The notes: generated by a model from the sequence alone, not told the origin. DNA of 64,000 bases from Mercenaria mercenaria (GCF_021730395.1 NC_069367.1:7190501-7254500); one strand, 5' to 3'. Shown: positions 10,980-23,565, counted from the first letter of the stretch. A program made the numbers and translations.

Positions 10980-13203
10980 CAGGTTTAACTCAAATTCTGG
11001 ATATTTTTTTGTACTTCCCTGATCACAATTTTGTTCAGTCTAAATACACACTGTGTATATATATGTCCACGATATAAGTGACTTAAAGTTTACATTTTTT
11101 GTCATATCAGCACGAACTAAATATTGAACTGATTTATTCAGATATAATAACCTTTATTAAATAAGAACGAACGATCACGAGAGCCGCGAGTGAAGAAGTA
11201 AAAACCAAAGAGAGGTAGGGTAAGGTAATCAGTGGCCAGCTATCATGAAATAATTACTTTAACGTTGATGGTAAAGTTATTTTAAAGCTATAGTATTTTA
11301 GATAAATCGCTATTGTACACGGTACAAAGAGTAATCTAAATTTAACTAAATATACATAGTACGTGCATATAGCTACATTAATTGAATAAACTGTTAAGAC
11401 ATTAAACACAATAACTTAGCCTAATATATCTTATGTTACTGTGAATATGTAACTTTAGATATTTGTTATTCTCATTTTTCTTGCAAGTCAGGGATAATTA
11501 TCACATGATGTAAACATAATAGAATATAGTTATGTATATTATCGCCTGTCAACTGTTTGACTAGAGAAATGTAGTAAATGCACATTACGATGATAATTGT
11601 GTTTTCATTCACAGTGTATCGTTCTGGCCATCTTGAATTAAAATCTTTTAATTACTGAATGAAATAAAGTCCAAAATGATTAATTTTGCAGTAAAGTTTT
11701 ATTTGTATACTGCTTTTAAAAACATATCGGTAGTAATTAGCACATTATGTAAAAGTTGTTCTTTTCAGATATGATGTGTACAATAATTAATTGTTGTGTA
11801 TGTTGTCTGTACTTTGTTATGAGTAGATGAAGTGTTATATAGAGGATATTACATGAGTGACTTTTCATATTGACTTTATTATACCAGTTGAAATAAAATA
11901 ATAAAAAGCAAGGCTCTGTCGAGCATTTTATCAATTTTATTCAACGAGTTTAATAAATTCAATGTGGAAAGTCACGAACGTAATATTCTTTTTATCACAT
12001 GTTAGCTTTTCCTGCCGAGACATTAAAGACATCTACTTTTCAACTATTATAAATAAGACAGTTTGACGAACGTCTCATATACTCTAAACGACGTTGACGT
12101 CAAACCTTTATTACACTAGTGTATGATCAATTTTATGTTGATCTAATGACTTTATTTCACTCCCGCGACGTCAAACATGTGAGAAATAATTTTATGCAGT
12201 TCTGTTACGTGATGCCATGATAGTTTGAGTAGAAATCAATAACTGAATAATTTATTTTTTCATGAATTTATAAAATGAAATTTTGCATATTCAATCATTT
12301 AACTTGCAAGGCTTAAGAGAGATGTTAAAGCTTACTAGACTTCTCAATGGAAAGAGATAATTAATGTTTAGTCATGGTACCAAAGTCAGCGAACTGATGC
12401 ATGTTGTAAACAATGTCCAAATTTTACGAGCAAACAAATAGATACTTACTCGACATGTCCTTATTCATATATAAACAATGATAATCTGTATTCCTCGTTA
12501 ACCATTTATGCACCAAATGATAAAAGGACTCGAATTCGTGTTTTTGAAACTGTAATCACATTTTTATAGGTCATTCGTACAGCTTTAAGGCAATCTGTGC
12601 GGATTTTAATAGTGAAGTAATCGAGCTTCAAGATAGAATTACGAAGTAGGTGAAAACACATAATAACCAAAGCATAGATCCTAGCTAGAGCCTTAATAAT
12701 CTGTTTTAGAGTAAAAACCTTTCTGAACTTGGAGTGAGGTTAATGAAGATAAGAAGCAATACATTTGGAAAAGACTCCCCCTCCCCCGCCCCAAAAAAGA
12801 CAACAATAATTGAAAATAGTCGTATTAATTTTTGGCTGGTTGATAGACATATACCTCCTTTAGTTTCTTCTGCAGACAATTGATCTGTATTAATCTAAAG
12901 TACTGCATCATCTAGCATTATCAGTGAAATTAAATCCCCATTTAAGCCAGGTCTGGTAATCAGAAATTAGGTAATCAGAAATTAAACAATTTTTATCTTT
13001 AAGACGAAGAATATTGAAACTTGTTTCTGATATTATTGACAAATGCATCATCTCTTACCGCTAGATAGCCCATTTAAATGTGACATTTGTACATATGAAA
13101 TAAAAGCAGGTTATGTTATTCACTTCAAAACGAAATGAAGAGGTAATGAACTGATCGAAATATCATGTACATAACAAAATGATAATACGCGAAATGCTGA
13201 GAT
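10980..13203. other. Upstream region of GMC copy 1, otherwise gene-free
   Basis: AT-rich sequence with no open frame of convincing composition and no repeat that I could match elsewhere in the window. Any enhancers of copy 1 would lie here. A short direct duplication GGTAATCAGAAATTA occurs near 12955-12983. Confidence 0.5.
11056..11064 (-). promoter_or_regulatory. TATA-like box upstream of GMC copy 1
   Basis: On the minus strand ATATATATA lies 93-101 bp before the ATG at 10963. Copies 2-5 have similar AT-rich boxes about 56-100 bp upstream. That position allows a short untranslated leader. Start-site mapping is not available. Confidence 0.45.
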
Positions 13204-13410
13204 TGTTTGTTTAGAGTTTAGCACTGTTTTCCAACAGTACTTCAATAATGTAACGGCGGGCACCATGAAGTTTTACTGAGTTTTGTAAAAGTACAAACCT
13301 GTTCTCTATAAGTGACTGCTGAATCAGATGGAGGAAGAATGATTTGAGACAATTTTATCGACAGTCACGGAGAACGTATCCCTTGCCCGTGGATCGCACT
13401 CAGAAGCAAT
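13204..13410 (-). mobile_element. tRNA-derived SINE (family 1), tRNA head missing
   Basis: It is similar in order to the fuller copy at 22661-22918: GTTTGTTT...TTTAGC, then a GTAACGGCGGG motif, then ACCTGTTCT, TGAATCAGA and GAGAACGTA. The part corresponding to the tRNA A and B boxes is largely gone on the right. Confidence 0.55.
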
Positions 13411-14003
13411 CGATTAATAAATCGATTCATTATAGATTTAAAACTAGAATGTGTCTGTAGGACACAGGGTGTGCCCCCACTGGTACATTTGTCACAGATA
13501 AGGGGCAATAATTCAAATGTTTGTAGTGTTAGTGGGGTTTAGCCTATACAAACATTTTATGAAAGGATTCATTATTTTTGAGCTATGAGCATCACAAACA
13601 AAAAATCCACTATTTTGGCTATTTCAAGGGGCATAACTCTGTAATAAGCGCAAAGATTCTCAAGAAAAATGCCAAGTGTGAAAGGTCACATCATGATAAA
13701 GACTCAAGCAAGGTTTCATGAATTTACATTAAATACGGTTTGAGCTAGGCACATAATTAGGTGAAAATGTGCATTTTTTTTACTATTTCAGGGGCCGTAA
13801 CTTTAAAAATAGGGGGTGGAGCCAGCCCAAAAATAAAAGGTGTGCAAGAAGTTTATAATTATCATGATAAAGACTTATGCAAGTTTTCAACCATTTATAT
13901 TAAAAACTTTTTGAGCTAGGTTCGTCAAAAGGTGAAAATGTGCATTTTTGACTATTTTAGGGGCCATAACTCTGAAAATAGGGGGCGGAGCCAGAAAACA
14001 AGA

Positions 14004-15216
14004 GCTGTCGGATGACAGCGCGCTCGACTATTCGAAGAATTGATTGAAGAATGGGGTCAAAATATTTCCATAGATTTTCAGACTAAACAAAAAAAAGAAT
14101 TAAACAAAAAATGTTCCTGTATTTGTGGATTTCTATTAGTCTTGAACTAAATGGCAATGTGTGACCATGATGGCAAATATGTTAAGTTATATGCTAGGAA
14201 AAACATGGACTTATTTGAAAAATTTAACTAATTTCCATGTCCAAAAAGGGCCATAATTCAGTCAAAATAGTTGACAGAGTTATGTACTCCTGCCTACAGA
14301 TGGAAATCATGTTGATAAACTAGTGTTAAAAGTTTCAAAGCCACAGTTCAAATAGTTTTGACAAAACGCTGACTTGTAAGAAAAACTGAACAAATTTCAA
14401 AGTCCAAAAAGGGCCATAATTCAGTCAAAATAGTTGTCAGAGTTATGTACTCTTGCCTACAGATGGAAATCATAATGATAAACAAGTGTTTAAAGTTTAA
14501 AAGCCATATGTCAAATAGTCTTGACAAAACATGGACATACACAAAACAGAACCAATTTCCAAGTTCAAAAAGGGCCATAATTCAGCCAAAAAAGATGAGA
14601 GAGTTATGTACTCTTGCCTATTGATAGAGACTATTATACTGAACAAGATATAAAAGTTTCAAAGCCATATGTCAAACACTTTACACAAAATATAAACTGG
14701 TACGAAAAACTTAACCAAGATTTCTAAGTCAAAAGGGGCCATAATTTAGTCAAAACGCTTGATGGAGTTATGTACTCTTGCCTACAACTGGACATTGTGA
14801 TGGTAAACAAGTGTTGAAAGTTTCAAAGCTTTATCTCAAAAGACTTTGTCAAAATGTGGACTGGTACGAAAAACTTAACCAAGATTTTTAAGTCAAAAAG
14901 GGGCAAAAATTCAACCAAAATGCTTGATGGAGTTATGTACTCTTGCCTACAACTGGACATGGTGATGGTAAACAAGTGTTGAAAGTTTCAAAGCTTTATC
15001 TCAAAAGACTTTGTCAAAATATGAACTGGTACGAAAAACTTAACCAAGATTTCTAAGTCAAAAGGGGCCATAATTCAGTCAAAATGCTTGACAGAGTTAT
15101 GTACTCTTGCCTATAACTGGACATGGTGATGGTAAACAAGTGTTGAAAGTTTCAAAGCTTTATCTCAAAAGACTTTGTTAAAATGTGGACTGGTACGAAA
15201 AACTTAACCAGGGTGT

Positions 15217-15247
<31 letters not shown>

Positions 15248-15291
15248 TGGTGAGAAGGATAGCTCTACTTATTCTTCGAATAGTCGAGCTA
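14004..15291 (-). mobile_element. HINE/Helentron-like non-autonomous element with ~160-bp tandem core
   Basis: The ends carry a subterminal inverted repeat: CTCGACTATTCGAAGAAT at about 14025 and ATTCTTCGAATAGTCGAGCT ending at 15291. Only the left end adds a small hairpin (GCTGTCGGATGACAGC) before CAAGAG. Read on the minus strand, this is subTIR, core, subTIR, 3' hairpin, the layout of Helentron-associated interspersed elements. The core has six units spaced about 160 bp (GGCCATAATTCAGTCAAAAT; TTATGTACTCTTGCCTACA), then (GACGCC)n at 15217-15246. No open reading frame is present, so any replication proteins come from elsewhere. It sits inside the element at 13441-16960 next to A/T runs. Confidence 0.65.
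15217..15246. repeat. GACGCC microsatellite inside the HINE-like element
   Basis: Five clean copies of a GACGCC unit at the end of the tandem core. The position and base type match the microsatellite block found in related bivalve elements. Confidence 0.85.
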
Positions 15292-15491
15292 AAAAATAGG
15301 AGGTGCGCAGGTTCATATCATGACAAAGACTCATACAAGGTTTAATCAATTTATATGAAATACTTTTTGAGCTAGGCACGTCACAAGGTGAAAATGTGCA
15401 TTTTTGAGTATTTCAGGGGCCATAACTCTGAAAATAGGGGGTGGAGCCAGACAAAAAATAGGAGGTGCACAAGTTCATATCATGATAAAGA

Positions 15492-16525
15492 AAATTGTGC
15501 TTCAGTTTTTTGACCTAGTTTTTGACCCATCTGACCCTGATTTAAACTTGACCTTGAGATCACTAAGATTAACATTCTGACCAAGTTTCATGAAGATACA
15601 GTCATAAATGTGGCCTTTAGAGTGTTAAGAAGCTTTTCATTTGATTTGACCTTGTGACCTAGTTTTTGACCCCGGTTGACCCAATATCAAATTTGTCCAA
15701 GATTGTACTGTGGGTAACATTCTTACCAAGTTTCATTAAGATTGGGCCCAAATTGTGACCTCTAGAGTGTTAACAAGCTTTTCCTTTGATTTGACCTAGT
15801 GACCTAGTTTTTAACCCCAGAAGACCCAATATTGAATTCGTCAAAGATCTTATTGAGGGTAACATTCTGACCAAGTTTCATTAGGTTTGGACCAAAATTG
15901 TGACCTCTAGAGTGATAACAAGCTTTTCCTTTGATTTGACCTGGTGACCTAGTTTTTGATTCCAGACGACCCAATATCAAAATTATCCAAGATTTTATTC
16001 AGGGTAACATTCTGACCAAGTTTCATTAAGTTTGGGCCAAAATTGTGACCTCTAGAATGTTAACAGTCAAATTGTTGACGACGGGCGACTGACGGACGAC
16101 GACGGACACAGGGCGATCACAAAAGCTCACCTTTGAGCACTTCGTAAAAATCCTCAATATCTATTTAATAACATAAACTTTAGATGTCATCTTTGAATGC
16201 ATTTGAGAATTTTTAAAGATAAGCGTTACAAATATGTAGCAAAATGTTAATACTTCTAACAATAAATTTACACATTCTTGCATGTTAGACAGATTTTCCA
16301 GGGAAATACTTGCAGGCTGTAAGATGACCAACATGCTGTATATGTGATACCATGCATTTATACAAATAATCTTCTAAATACCATTATATCTTGCATGCTA
16401 ATAACATGTCCATCTAATATATTTTCAAAGAAAAAAAACAAACCTGGCCCTGAGCAAGTTATTTATGCTGCAGTGTGAAAGTGTAAGTGTCAAAATATGC
16501 AGTAGAAGAAACTGAAGCACAATTT
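15492..16525. mobile_element. TIR-bounded element with ~140-bp tandem units
   Basis: The terminal inverted repeats are AAATTGTGCTTCAGTTT at 15492-15508 and its exact complement at 16509-16525. The inside has four units beginning GACCTAGTTTTTGACCC at about 15520, 15657, 15803 and 15947. These are followed by GACGACGGGCGACTGACGG-type sequence and GCTCACCTTTGAGCAC, then about 400 bp of unique AT-rich DNA. It is inserted in the middle of a unit of the surrounding element, with about 25 bp of that unit missing at the site. It codes for no protein. Confidence 0.7.
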
Positions 16526-16941
16526 CTACTATTGTATGAAATACTTTTTGAGCTAGGCGCGTCACAAGGTGAAAATGGGCATTTTTGCCTATTTCAGGGG
16601 CCATAATTCTAAAAATAGGGGGCAGACCAAAATGAAAAATAGGAGGTGCGCAAGTTCATATCATGATTAAGACTCATGCAAGGTTTCATGAATCTATATC
16701 AAATACTTTGTGAGCTAGTCGTGTCACAATGTGAAAATGTGCATTTTTGACTATTTTAGGGGCAAAAAACTCTAAAAATAGGAGACGGAGTCAGACGAAA
16801 AATAGGAGGTCGCAAGTTCATATCATGATAAAGACTCTTGCAAGGTTTCATCAATTTATATCAGATACTTCTAGCTAGCGCGTCACGAACTTCAGACGGA
16901 CGGACGGAAAAAACCAAATCTATATGCCCACCTACCCTCAT

Positions 16942-16959
16942 GGGGGGGGGGGGGGGGGG
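16942..16959. repeat. 18-base G homopolymer
   Basis: An uninterrupted run of 18 G on the plus strand at the end of the pearl-like element. The exact length is uncertain in any assembly. Confidence 0.9.
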
Positions 16960-17162
16960 CAAAAAGCGTTTAATGCTAGATACTGTAGTAACCAAATGTT
17001 GAAAATAAGAATTTATTTACTGGACAATATTAGATAGAATAGCATTTCAAATAGACTCAGAAAACTATAAAAGGATTAAAATAATTAACTCGGCAAACTG
17101 ACGATACCATCATGAAAAATACATAAGAAATAACAAGTTGAAGAACTAGGACTGTCACACCA

Positions 17163-17379
17163 TTAACCTTTACCCTGCTAAATTTCTGAAATGGACTGGT
17201 CAGTCTTTCAATTTGGGCAGTACCACTTATTATTCAAAGAGGTGTTCACTGAAAATTTACTGACTGGATAACGAACAGTGCAGACCATGATCAGCCTGCA
17301 CGGATGGATGTGCAGGCTGATCTTGGTCTGCACTGGTCGCAAAGGCAAAATCACTTGCCGCCAGCAGGCTAAAGGTTAA
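17163..17379. mobile_element. MITE, TTAACCTTTA family, copy 1
   Basis: The ends are inverted: TTAACCTTTACCCTGCTAA and CAGCAGGCTAAAGGTTAA. The inside has paired AGTGCAGACCATGATCAGCC and complementary GCAGGCTGATCTTGGTCTGC. Copies 2 and 3 lie at 24671-24883 (inverted) and 51825-52038, all close to 215 bp. The copies are well preserved relative to each other, so the family is fairly young. Confidence 0.85.
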
Positions 17380-19354
17380 GGACAAAAACATAGATGACCC
17401 GCTGATTTGAAATAAAAAGCTTATCAATTGGTAATACTCGTACACATCATTAAGTTTAATATAAAAGGGCGTAGGAGGCCTACTTTGGACCAAATGCTAC
17501 AGAATGTGAGCAGTTGAATTTGAACTGTAAAATAAAAAAAATGCTGTAATTTCCATATCCTGATAACGTGAAACTGTTTGAGGAAATATCAAATCTCGTT
17601 GTTTCATTTGTTCATTTCAGCTGTTCTACATTTTACTGAAGTACACATGAAGATGGATATTAGATCTGCCTTACGATTTTTGGTAACATAATCAGGCTGC
17701 CTACAGTTTAGTAAATATTTCACATGTGTCATTCATGTAATAATAGCTACTGCAGACACGTATCGAATGTAAATGATATCATATATATCTTCCTAAATTA
17801 TCAACAAACGTTTTATAACTATTATAATAAATGTGTTTCAGTTAACATATTTTCATATCATTTCATTATTCAGACACGTGAGTAAAGAAATTTAAGGAAA
17901 GTAATCTTCACAAGATATTTACGAGATATAATACGAGATACTAGTATAACACTGAATCAAGTTTTACGGTCAAAAAATGATCTCTCTATTAAGTTATACC
18001 TTTCATCGTAATCTTAACACTGATTAATACATAAAAAAGTATCTACACTACTATGTTAAAATGATCTTGAAATGTATGTAGCGCGATGAATACCACAAAG
18101 TAAGTCTTTGTGCAGTTTTAGTTGCTGGGATCTCATTACTTGGTAATATGGGCATAAGTTACATCTTGTCATTAAATTTGCAAAAAGATGGGAATAAAAA
18201 GCACTTGATAACTGCCTTCGAACAATATAATCAGACAGAGCCTAATACTGTAAATGTAATGAATTAATGGACGTTTAGCTTTCCAGATACGAATTTCAAA
18301 AGATTACAGAAAACACATGTCTTACACCAAAGGGTTACGAATTTTGCTACTTTTAGAGTAGCGGAATTCTTTGACGGAAATTACAGACTTAAATTACTCA
18401 AATTTAGTAAAACAATAATAAAACACATTAGGTCAGAGGTGTTGAACCCAATGATGATATTTTGTTACACGCTTACATTTACCATGTTACATTACATACA
18501 ATGTAATGTTCAAAATTGTATTATTATTTTATACGAATTCAAGTTTGTAAATTTATCAAATCAGAAAAGTATATACGTGTAGTGCAATATATAGTCCATT
18601 GTACAGCTTTAAATATATCCTACATGCTACGTGCCTATCATGTGCTTTATAGGTCTACACAGGGACATGCTGGCCATTCACTTTGAACAGAAGCCACCAA
18701 TTATATTTTCAATAAAACCTACCCCTGGGGAGGTTCCACTGACCAAACCAAGCGGAAGACGATCCTTCTTTTCACACTCTCCGCTGTGTAAATTTTATTT
18801 TGATTTTTATATTGATTTTCAACACGAACCACAAAATATTACATTTAATCTGAAAAACAATAGCAACCAAACAATATAATACTTTTGACTGTTTACTATA
18901 AATTGCAAAAATGACAATGATTATAAGCTTATTCTCAAGACAAACACAAACTCGTGTTCATATCATTTAGATTTTGTAGCAGAAAGTACGATATAATAAT
19001 AATTGTATTAAAAGTTTCTATTTAATTTATTTAACGCATTTTAAACGAAATCTTAGCAATTTATCAAATTCTAGCTTAATAAACCGATGTTACTGCCGTT
19101 TATTAAAAAAAACCTGACACATACTGACGAAAATATCGAACACGAATGACTCTTGATACACTGACTTACGTAAAATCGTCATACACCTCCGTAATAACAT
19201 ATTGATTAATAGATTTGTGATTACTAACGGGTGTTGTTATGTACATATGATTGCAAAGGCATGTAATAGTATATAGCTATCAAATAGAAGTGCATTTAGT
19301 TTATCCAAGAAAAGAGTTTACATATAAAGACATTGTCTCGCAGTATACATTTTT
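17380..19354. other. Gene-free spacer before GMC copy 2
   Basis: AT-rich DNA without a plausible gene. The open frame at 18631-18879 has no recognisable feature and ends in a repetitive N-rich tail, so I do not call it. Confidence 0.5.
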
Positions 19355-21125
19355 TTAACTGCTACGTCTTCGTATGTTTTTCACCGAGTCTATGCCACGG
19401 ATCATATCAGCCGCCTGCTCCGCTATCATTATAGTTGGCGCATTTATATTCCCAGAAATGACTTTGGGCATTATAGAAACATCTGCCACACGAAGGCCTT
19501 CTATTCCCTTCACTTTCAACGCAGGATCAACGACGGCTTCAGGGTCTGTGTCTGAACCAATTTTACAAGATGATGTTGGATGATAAGCAGTGTGAGCTAA
19601 ATTCGTTATCAGACATTCATAAAATGCATTCGACTTATATTCATGCATTGCACAGAAAACAGCATTCTTGTAAGTGTCGGAATGAGTCCCTATTTGCTTA
19701 AAACTGTCCGTCTCAAGCAATTTCTCCGATATCTTTATTGCTCTCTTTAAGACCTCCATGTCTTTCGTGTGGTCTAAATAATTCGGATCAATATTTGGGT
19801 AATCAAACGGATCGGTACTTTTTAATGTTATCGTGCCACGACTCCGAGGATGCAACACTATTGGAATCAAAGTGAAACCTTTCTTAAATCCTTTCTTGAA
19901 CACATTTCTGACAAATGTGTCATTAAGTCTAAACAATGCTAAGTTTGGTTGTGTAATAATAATCTGAAACTGAATATCCTGGTATTTCTTAACCTGTTCT
20001 TCAATCTTGATAAACGCCGATCCAGTGAGACCAGTAGATGACAAAGCACCCGTCTAAATAACTAGTGTTGTAAAGCTATTAATGAGCTTTCAGCTTGCGA
20101 CGCAGTCAAGACCTCTGATGTTTCATTAACGTCTGATGGGTAAGGTATTATAATGTGGTCTTGTAAATTTTTTCCAACAGGTAAGTCATTAATTACATTT
20201 ACACTTAAACTCTCCAAATGTTTCTGAGGACCTATTCCTGATAGCATGAGGATATGTGGTGAACCAATAACACCTGCAGATAAAATGACCTCTTTTCTTA
20301 CTGTGACAATTTTCTTTACTCCATTTTTAACAAATGTCACACCTGTAGCTGTCTTCTGCTCCACGTTTACCTTTGTCACGTGGGAATTAACAACAACATG
20401 TAAATTATTGCGATGCAAAGCAGGGCGTAGAAACTCTTTCGCTGTACTTGCTCGTACTCCATTCCTCACGGAGATTTGGCTGATTCTACGTATTCTACGT
20501 ATCCTAATTCTTTACCAGCTTTTATAAATCGTCTCCAAAAATCTATAAAAACAGTGTCTAGACTCACGCCTAACGGTCCACCAACGTGGCGATATTTTGA
20601 GCCTCTGAGTTCTCCATCCAAATAGTCTTCTGATTTCAGAAAGTAAGGCAGTACATCGTTATAACTCCACCCTGCACATCCTTGCTCTGCCCATTCGTCA
20701 TAGTCCTATTTCCTTCCTTTTACATATTGCATATTATTGTACATACTTGATCCTCCGAGAACTTTTCCACGAGGCCAATAGTGTCTATTTGCACCGATAA
20801 AACTTGCCATTCCAGACTTTGTTTGAGATGTTGTGAAGTACGTCCAGTCAGATTGAGAATGTTGTAAAAGTTATGCCACTAAAGGCGTATCATAGAATGT
20901 TTAGTTGTCCGTTTCCCCGCCACTGGCTTCGATAAGAAGAACACTCAAATGTGGATCTTCAGAAAACCTTGCAGCCAGAACAGAGCCAGCTGAACCGGCT
21001 CCAACAATGATGTAATCGTATGTGGTATTTACATTTCTTACCAGCAGAGTATTTGACGGAGTATTTAGATAATATATTAAATAAGCTATAATTCCAACAA
21101 AAATTTCAGCTTTAAAACTTCCCAT
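19355..21125 (-). pseudogene. GMC-family oxidoreductase, copy 2, dead
   Basis: Full-length similarity to copy 3 (25870-27681), including the anchor ([10 protein letters not shown]), GAGSAG, signature 2 and the HPTSSC region, but it is broken. There are in-frame stops at about 20901 (after the ETDN segment) and 20706 (in the GSKYDYDEW region). A net 31-bp loss lies near 20485 where copy 3 reads QLGFG. A 1-bp loss near 20050 comes just before the TGALSSTG segment. The start is placed at 21125 by alignment of MGSFK with MGGLK. At least four independent lesions mean it has been neutral for some time. It shares upstream sequence with copy 3 (AAAGGTTAAATA, TCAGTAGG-like), so these two are the closest relatives. 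Confidence 0.93.
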
Positions 21126-21180
21126 TTTAAAACATATACTGCAGGTGTATTGCAAATTTCACTGATATTAGGTTCGGAAA

Positions 21181-21193
21181 GGTTAAATATATG
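21181..21193 (-). promoter_or_regulatory. TATA-like box of dead GMC copy 2
   Basis: The minus strand reads CATATATTTAACC 56-68 bp before the former ATG. It aligns with the doubled box of copy 3. Confidence 0.35.
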
Positions 21194-21299
21194 TGCTATC
21201 ACTAGGCAAGCTGCCAAATATTTACCTGACTTGTAATTTAACTTGACTAAGATCTGAAATTTGAACTTAAAAGTAATTGTGGTAATGAATACAATACAT

Positions 21300-22660
21300 T
21301 TCAATACAATACCATAATGGTTTTATTTGTGATATATAATATCCAGCCCAAAATATATTTAACATGATATCAAATTAATGTACAAGATATTAAGTCTTTA
21401 AAAATGGTTCCAATATCAGTAACTCAATCTTTCAAACTGAGGTACATAATTTCTAGCTTATTCTCCTATTAATGTTTAAAACAGACAGACAGACAGACAG
21501 ATAGACATGCAGGTTTCTTTATTACAGCCCAAGTATACATTTACATGTATAATATGGGGATTTTCTAATAAACAGAATAAGTACCGCGAGAGCGACACTG
21601 ACTATTCTTTTGCATGTAACAGTATGTTACAATCTGTCAAATAGAGCATTTTTTTCTACATTTGTACTTGCATATATTAAATGTAGTCAATACTTATCTT
21701 CTACTTTATTTGCTCGTCAACAGGTTCAATGTCAGACGTACTGAATTATATCTGAATATGATTTACATAAACTACATAAAACGTACATATTTCAATAAAC
21801 AAAGTAAAAACTAGGAGTACCGGTATTTGAATTGTGTAGATAACGAAGATAGGTTTATAGTTCAGTTTTAAATATGACTCTAGGGTAACTTTTATTTACA
21901 CTGTCCTTTGACTTTGGAATTTGATGGGGTTAAAAGTGATGTTAGATGCACCAAAAACCGGTTTAAGCTCCCCGGTGGTGGTTTTGCAGTTGGCGGCCTA
22001 TTGTGTTCCTTTATTTGATCGTTTTGTCCTAGTGTTTTCTTTGTGTGAGTGTTATTGTTGGTCACGTGCACGAGCGTGTGCTGAATTAAGGTTTTTGTAG
22101 ACTGCGTTATTGGAACATGGCTTTCCCTGTTGGATATATTTTATTATTTTTATTTTAACATTAACTGTTACTTGATATTATGTTCGCGTTAAATATTTGG
22201 TTGAAAAGATTTTTTTTTCAGGGGAATTAATTACTTCTTGAATTTTGATATTTTACCAAACGGGATTTAACATCGTTCACTTGATATTGCTCAAGTGCTT
22301 CATTGTTAACTGAAACTCATGACCGTGAGCGTGATTTTTTCTGTAAACGTTTTTTTCATTATTTACATATAGGAACATTTTTGACTTAAGCCTAAAAAAT
22401 TATTTCTGGTAACATGGTAAAAATAGGATAGGTAGGTCGAAATTAAAAAAACAAAAATTCTCCAAGGCAAAAACATTTAGGGTCAGGCCAAACATTTAGG
22501 GTAGGTCGAGATACCGGAAATAAACAATATTTTTACGCCTTAAAATGATTGCTTGAAAAATAATTGAAATAATGATGAACGTTCTGTACTAGATGCATGA
22601 TAATTGTATATTCTCAAAACATATATTAATGTTTTCTTATGACGATTATTTCTCAAGTTG
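21300..22660. other. Gene-free stretch
   Basis: AT-rich sequence with no gene seen. A CAGA tract is the only clear repeat. Confidence 0.5.
21482..21502. repeat. CAGA microsatellite
   Basis: About five CAGA units in a row. Confidence 0.8.
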
Positions 22661-22918
22661 TTTGTTTGTTTTCGGTTTAGCGCCGTTTTACCAGTATTTC
22701 AGTCATGTAACGGCGGTGAATAAACATAACCAATGTTCCTGGATTCTGTACTGGTACTAACCTGTTCTAACATGAATCAGAGGTGGAGTACAAATGATTT
22801 CAGACACAATGTCGTTTATCAAATCGCCAGGGAGAACATACGCCCCGCCAGGGGATCGAACTGACGACTCCACAATCCGTAGATCTGTGCTCTGCGCATT
22901 GAGCTGAGCGGGCGGGCT
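22661..22918 (-). mobile_element. tRNA-derived SINE, family 1, nearly complete
   Basis: Read on the minus strand it opens with a tRNA-like head (CCCGCTCAGCTCAATGCG as A-box region, then GTTCGATCCCC as B box). The body carries GGCGGGGCGTATGTTCTC, CCTCTGATTCATG and GAATCCAGGAACATTGG, and it ends in a CCGAAAACAAAC tail. RNA polymerase III boxes are visible. Other copies are at 13204, 24149 and 41416. Confidence 0.8.
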
Positions 22919-23029
22919 TCACTTTTATCTAGTCTACATTTCAACAATTCAGATTAGGAAAATCCATCAAGCAGTGCATTCAATTTCTCGTCAGTTGGCA
23001 GTTTCATCAGTTTTTCCAGATTAAAAGCA

Positions 23030-23212
23030 GAAATTTTCGCTATATTCGCGAGGCCCTACATCTCGCGAAAATTAATCCTCGCGTAAATATTCAACGTTAG
23101 TAAAATGCGAATTCAAGTAAGACACCATTGTTACAATTTCGCGAATATTAAACCTCGCGAACATAGTCATAATTCCAAAATCGCGAAATTTTGACCTCGC
23201 GAAAATATGTGC
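23030..23212. repeat. TCGCGA-rich dispersed repeat
   Basis: Seven CGCG cores in about 170 bp, mostly as CCTCGCGAA or TTCGCGAAT, in both orientations and separated by AT-rich spacers. The spacing is irregular. It is probably a small palindromic repeat rather than a regulatory cluster. Confidence 0.6.
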
Positions 23213-23565
23213 TTTTGCAGTAACATGTGCAAATGGTTGTAATAAAATTGCATTCACCAAAACCATCATTCAATTCGTTCATGTAATTGCAGTACACGGA
23301 CATTTTGCTGTTTTGTAAAACAATGAGTTGTTTAGAAGATTTAATTATGCTCATTTACGTACCTAATCCCTTAATCGGATTAATAAATAAAACGACCATC
23401 GAAGTTCATCTGGTGATTTGCATAGTTGTTTGAATATATCTGTTAAATTGTTTTCATGTCAGCGATGCTAGTTGTCTCGATCAATATTTGTTGACACTGT
23501 TATTCGATATTTGTAAAGACCATTTATCATATCTGTCATAAGACAACTTTATAGGTGATGTGAGA

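Larger units (their letters stand above)
13441..16960. mobile_element. Tandem-unit (pearl-like) element, split by two later insertions
   Basis: Units spaced about 165-170 bp carry CATGATAAAGACTCATGCAA, TTTTTGAGCTAGG, GGTGAAAATGTGCATTTTT and GGGGCCATAACTCT. They occur at 13690-14000, 15292-15491 and 16527-16880. The left end carries GTGTCTGTAGGACACAGG. The right end has ACGGACGGACGG followed by an 18-G tract opposite TGCCCACC. Core tandem units ending in an ACGG block match the layout of bivalve pearl elements. The interruptions at 14007-15291 and 15492-16525 are separate elements. Confidence 0.65.

Noticed and set aside
17257-17493. A 78-codon minus-strand frame.
   Set aside because: Half of it lies inside a MITE and the rest has no features.
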